Origin: JAXGPP01 sp964436865
Lineage (GTDB): Bacteria; Planctomycetota; Planctomycetia; Pirellulales; Thermoguttaceae
DNA length: 19,426 nucleotides
Direction of reading: 5' to 3'
NCBI GenBank assembly: GCA_964436865.1
Contig: CAYTFK010000107.1
Span: forward strand, 1 to 19,426
In this document: one piece after another, positions 16,731 through 19,426 of the stretch
Numbering within the stretch: the first letter of the stretch is position 1
How the letters are laid out: each line of letters begins with the position of its first letter
Notes under the pieces: generated by a model
Told to the model about the DNA's origin: nothing
What the model saw: only the letters and a program-made list of their open reading frames with translations
Databases searched by the model: none
Made by a program: the position numbers and the translations under genes

Positions 16731-17126
16731 CTACAGATCGCTGTTGGAAATCAACCGGGCGATCTTCCACGAGCCGTCGGTTTGCCGCCGGACGATGAAC
16801 AGAGACTTCCCTTCATCCTCGATCGGTTCGCCGCCGCCTCGGGGCACTGCCTTGAGCGCATACGTGCTGCGAAAAAAGCCCCAATCGCCGGCGGCTTCGA
16901 TCTCGAGCACCTCTCCGCCGCCCTCGACGGTGTAGTCGTCGAACACCGACTGGTAGCTGGCGAGAATCTCGTCCTTGGCGGTTATCGACGCTTGTCCCTG
17001 GGGCATCAGTACCGGATCATCGGTGTACATCGCCACCAGGGCTTGCGCGTCTCCCTCAAGCCAACCGGCCTGCCAGGCGTCGGCGAGTCTGCGGATGGCT
17101 GCGATGTCGTCGGCGCGCGTGGTCAT
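16731..17126 (-). CDS. NTF2-like (SnoaL/DUF4440-type) protein
   Basis: This 131-residue single-domain protein has the cone-shaped NTF2 fold pattern. It starts with the helix DDIAAIRRLADAWQAGWLEGD, then ALVAMYTDDPVLMPQGQ, KDEILASYQSVFDD, strands EVLEIEAAGDWGFFRSTYALKAVP and the ending GKSLFIVRRQTDGSWKIARLI. Members are isomerases, hydrolases or binding proteins for small molecules; many are uncharacterised. The ATG at 17126 has GAGGA 8 nt upstream. The same frame is open upstream to 17519, but that part is antisense-like overlap with the Gfo/Idh gene. It sits between two oxidoreductases in one operon and may process the same sugar-derived compound. Confidence 0.87.
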   Translation of the reverse strand: MTTRADDIAAIRRLADAWQAGWLEGDAQALVAMYTDDPVLMPQGQASITAKDEILASYQSVFDDYTVEGGGEVLEIEAAGDWGFFRSTYALKAVPRGGGEPIEDEGKSLFIVRRQTDGSWKIARLISNSDL

Positions 17127-17172
17127 GACGGCGATCCTCTTCAATGCAAGCGGGACGATGGTGATTTGGGGA

Positions 17173-18456
17173 TTAGGCAATTGCCGGCAGTTCGTATCCT
17201 TTGCGGCGCGGCCGGGAACGCCGCTGGTTCGCTTCCTCGTCGCCCACGAACTGCTCCGCGACCGGGTCCCACCGAAGCTTGCGGCCCAGCTCGCGGCAGA
17301 TGTTGATGAGGTGGCAGATCGTTGTTGAGCGATGGCCGACCGCGAAGGGGGCGACCGTTCTTTGGCGAGTCCGCATGCAAGCCGCCCAGTTGCGGATGTG
17401 TTCGTGCGACACGCTGGCATACTCCGACTTGTCGGCGGCCGGCGGCGCGCCTTCGATGAGTTCCGGCGGATTGCTGGCCAGCCGGTTGCGATTGATCTCG
17501 ATTTTCCCCTTTTCTCCAAAGAAGATGCCGCCCATTCGCGGCCCCTTGTCCTCGGGCATATCGAGTTCGAGAACGGTGCCGCTGGCGTAACGCATCGAGA
17601 CGCGGCCGTTGGGGACGCGTTCGACCGGCCAGATTTCCACCGGACCCGTGTCGTCGCTGCCTAGCGCCCGCTGGATCTGATCGAAAGCGTGGACCCAACC
17701 GGTCACGAGCCAGCCGCAATACTCGCGGTAGCGGGCCCACAGGTGAAGGCCCGGATGCAACTCAGGGCTGAACGGAGTCGCGTCGGCCTGGTTGCACCAC
17801 AGATCCCAGTTCATTTCGGCGGGCACCGGCTGCGACGGCAGGCTGGGACGCGGAATCGGACCGGGGAAGTTCGGGCACTTCACCGTGCGCACCTTGCCGA
17901 TCGCGCCATCGCGGACGAGATCGCTGCCGAAGTTGTTGATGGCGATCGACCGCTGCTGCGTGCCCACCTGGCAGACTCGGCGCCACTTCTCCTCCGCGCG
18001 GACCAAGTACTGCCCCTCTTCGATGGTCAATGTCAGAGGCTTCTCCGCATAAACGTCGAGGCCGGCCTGCATCGCGTCGAGGCAGATCAGAACCCGGGCG
18101 TGGGTCGGGGTGGCGACCATCAGGGCATCGAGACGCTCCTCGTCCAGCATCCGCCGGTAATCCTGATAGCGCGACGGTTTCTCGGCAACGATCGACGGTC
18201 CCGCCTGGGCGACCGCCTCGAGGCATGCGGTGATCTGCCGCAGATCGCAATCGGCCAAGGCGACCAGCTTCAGATCGGCCGGGCTTTCCTTGATCAGGTC
18301 GCGGGCCCGGTAGCCGGCGCCGACGAGACCGAGGTGAATCCGGTCGTTTGCGCCGGGACGGCCCGGGGCCGCCAGCACCGTGGCGGGGACGACGGCAGGA
18401 ACGGCAAACGCGACTGCCGCCTTGAGAATATCGCGACGTCCGACTGAATCTGCCAT
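17173..18456 (-). CDS. Gfo/Idh/MocA family oxidoreductase with Tat-like leader
   Basis: This is a 427-residue NAD(P)-dependent sugar oxidoreductase-like protein. Residues 7-30 (GRRDILKAAVAFAVPAVVPATVLAA) form a twin-arginine-type leader, common in planctomycete members. The nucleotide-binding fold has IHLGLVGAGYRARDL (40-54) and the conserved AEKPLTLT (137-144), whose Lys is catalytic. The C-terminal half matches the Gfo/Idh C-terminal sheet and ends with the poorly conserved tail NQRRSRPRRKGYELPAIA. The sugar substrate is unknown. The ATG at 18456 has GGAG 7 nt upstream and starts the signal; the open frame up to 18645 is not needed. It is the first gene of the three-gene minus-strand operon. 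Confidence 0.93.
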   Translation of the reverse strand: MADSVGRRDILKAAVAFAVPAVVPATVLAAPGRPGANDRIHLGLVGAGYRARDLIKESPADLKLVALADCDLRQITACLEAVAQAGPSIVAEKPSRYQDYRRMLDEERLDALMVATPTHARVLICLDAMQAGLDVYAEKPLTLTIEEGQYLVRAEEKWRRVCQVGTQQRSIAINNFGSDLVRDGAIGKVRTVKCPNFPGPIPRPSLPSQPVPAEMNWDLWCNQADATPFSPELHPGLHLWARYREYCGWLVTGWVHAFDQIQRALGSDDTGPVEIWPVERVPNGRVSMRYASGTVLELDMPEDKGPRMGGIFFGEKGKIEINRNRLASNPPELIEGAPPAADKSEYASVSHEHIRNWAACMRTRQRTVAPFAVGHRSTTICHLINICRELGRKLRWDPVAEQFVGDEEANQRRSRPRRKGYELPAIA

Positions 18457-18583
18457 CACCCGTCTCCGCGTTCTTTGCAGTGCCCCGACCCCGGCAGCAT
18501 CGTAAGCATCACTCGGGTTCACTGCAAGGCGGAGCGGAAGCCAGACAGGCGAGGAGAAATCGTGATCCTGCCGGGCAGCCCGA

Positions 18584-19426
18584 CTACTGCGCCGGGTCGG
18601 CAACGGCGCAGGCGAGTTCAGGCTGGGAGGGCTGCGGCGCGGCAAGGCTTCTTACCAGCGCCGACAGCCGCGCCGAGTCGATCGGCTTCGAGAGATAGTC
18701 GTCGCATCCCGCTTCGAGGCATTTTTCCCGCTCTCCGTTCATGGCGTGGGCGGTGAGAGCGACGATCCGCCCGGAATAGCCCTCGCATCGGAGTTGCCGG
18801 GTGGCGGCATAGCCATCAACCACGGGCATCTGCATGTCCATGAGAATCAGGTCGAAGGGCTGACCGTCATGTTGCGCGGCCCACGCCGTCCGGACAGCCT
18901 GGGCGCCGTCATCCGCGGTCACGACCGCGGCTCCCTGGGCGGCCAGCAGGACGCTGACCAGCCGGCGCATGTCCAGGCTATCCTCGGCGACAAGAACTCG
19001 CGCGTTGCGCTCGGCCTCCGGCCTGGCAAGCGAGGCACGGTCGGGGCTATGGTTCGCCGTGGCAGTCGCGGAGAACCGCCCTTGATCGTCACGAGCATCT
19101 TCCGCCACGAGATCGCCGTCGCTCAGCGCCGGCGAACCGCTTCCCGCCGTCGACAATGACGCGCGGTCGTTCGCATCGAGCATCCGCGCGCCATCCAGCA
19201 GGCCCGCATCGATCGTCAGAGTGAAAGTGCTTCCCTTGCCGGGCACGCTCTCGACGGCGATATCGCCGCCGAGCATCTCGGCCAGCCGCCGGCTGATCGC
19301 CAGTCCCAGCCCGGTGCCGCCGTATCTGCGGCAGGTCGAACTTTCGGCCTGTGTGAACGGCAAGAACAGCCGCGATTGGTGCTCTGGGGCGATTCCGATT
19401 CCCGTGTCAACGACGTCGAATTGCAG
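18584..19426 (-). CDS. Hybrid sensor histidine kinase (partial, N-terminus beyond window)
   Basis: These are the C-terminal 280 residues of a hybrid kinase; the gene continues past the right edge. The ATPase domain is visible from the N/G1 region: DVVDTGIGIAPEHQSRLFLPF, then the G2 box YGGTGLGLAISRRL and the closing PGKGSTFTLTID. A ~65-residue linker precedes a receiver domain that starts ARVLVAEDSLDMRRLV. Its phosphoacceptor Asp lies in LILMDMQMPVVDG and its Lys in YLSKPID. No HPt domain follows before the stop. The sensor and His-box are outside the window. A downstream HPt protein or regulator is expected elsewhere. It lies 127 bp upstream of the Gfo/Idh gene on the same strand, so it may or may not control that operon. 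Confidence 0.92.
   Translation of the reverse strand: MQFDVVDTGIGIAPEHQSRLFLPFTQAESSTCRRYGGTGLGLAISRRLAEMLGGDIAVESVPGKGSTFTLTIDAGLLDGARMLDANDRASLSTAGSGSPALSDGDLVAEDARDDQGRFSATATANHSPDRASLARPEAERNARVLVAEDSLDMRRLVSVLLAAQGAAVVTADDGAQAVRTAWAAQHDGQPFDLILMDMQMPVVDGYAATRQLRCEGYSGRIVALTAHAMNGEREKCLEAGCDDYLSKPIDSARLSALVRSLAAPQPSQPELACAVADPAQ

Noticed and set aside
15375..17306. Long plus-strand open frame (643 codons) opposite the FAD oxidoreductase
   Set aside because: Antisense composition, no motif, and it covers the FAD and NTF2-like genes completely.

Overview
This window is GC-rich, densely coded chromosomal DNA that most resembles a planctomycete, probably of the Pirellulales type. That assignment is an inference from gene content. 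The supporting features are a secreted Cys-type sulfatase beside a Tat-type Gfo/Idh/MocA oxidoreductase and a Tat-type FAD oxidoreductase, a response regulator with an excisionase-like DNA-binding domain at its N-terminus, a PQQ-type beta-propeller lipoprotein next to an unusual ferredoxin, and several small proteins that look lineage-restricted.

Layout. (1) Bases 1-732, minus strand: a YtrA-type GntR regulator translationally coupled to an ABC transporter ATPase that runs off the left edge. Upstream is a TTGACA-type promoter whose -10 box is overlapped by a perfect CTGTACTA-N6-TAGTACAG operator, which suggests autorepression. (2) Bases 759-3335, minus strand: a SNF2-family helicase preceded, almost without gap, by an unrecognised 196-residue protein and possibly a tiny third ORF. 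(3) Bases 3373-5869, plus strand: a small helical protein, a beta-propeller lipoprotein and a C-terminal two-cluster ferredoxin, in one tight array. (4) Bases 5870-8447, plus strand: a near-consensus sigma70 promoter, a long leader rich in predicted hairpins, the Xis-HTH/receiver response regulator, and a soluble histidine kinase with a degenerate HDOD-like N-terminus. (5) Bases 8500-12500, plus strand: a membrane-anchored GT2 glycosyltransferase, a large polytopic GT-C (family 39-like) glycosyltransferase and a SAM methyltransferase, together a likely cell-surface glycan module. (6) Bases 12501-13903: 1.4 kb without an intact gene. It holds diverged direct repeats about 220 bp apart, strong stem-loops, a degenerate heptamer array and the C-terminal remnant of a macro-domain protein. 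(7) Bases 13904-19426: a secreted sulfatase (plus strand), convergent with a minus-strand operon of Gfo/Idh/MocA oxidoreductase, NTF2-like protein and FAD-dependent oxidoreductase. A hybrid sensor kinase on the same strand runs off the right edge.

The most interesting parts are the noncoding repeat region (6), the structured leader of the response regulator (4), the uncharacterised propeller/ferredoxin cluster (3), and the helicase with its small partner (2). No tRNA, rRNA, CRISPR array, intact insertion sequence or integrase was seen. No defence system could be supported beyond the tentative helicase pair.
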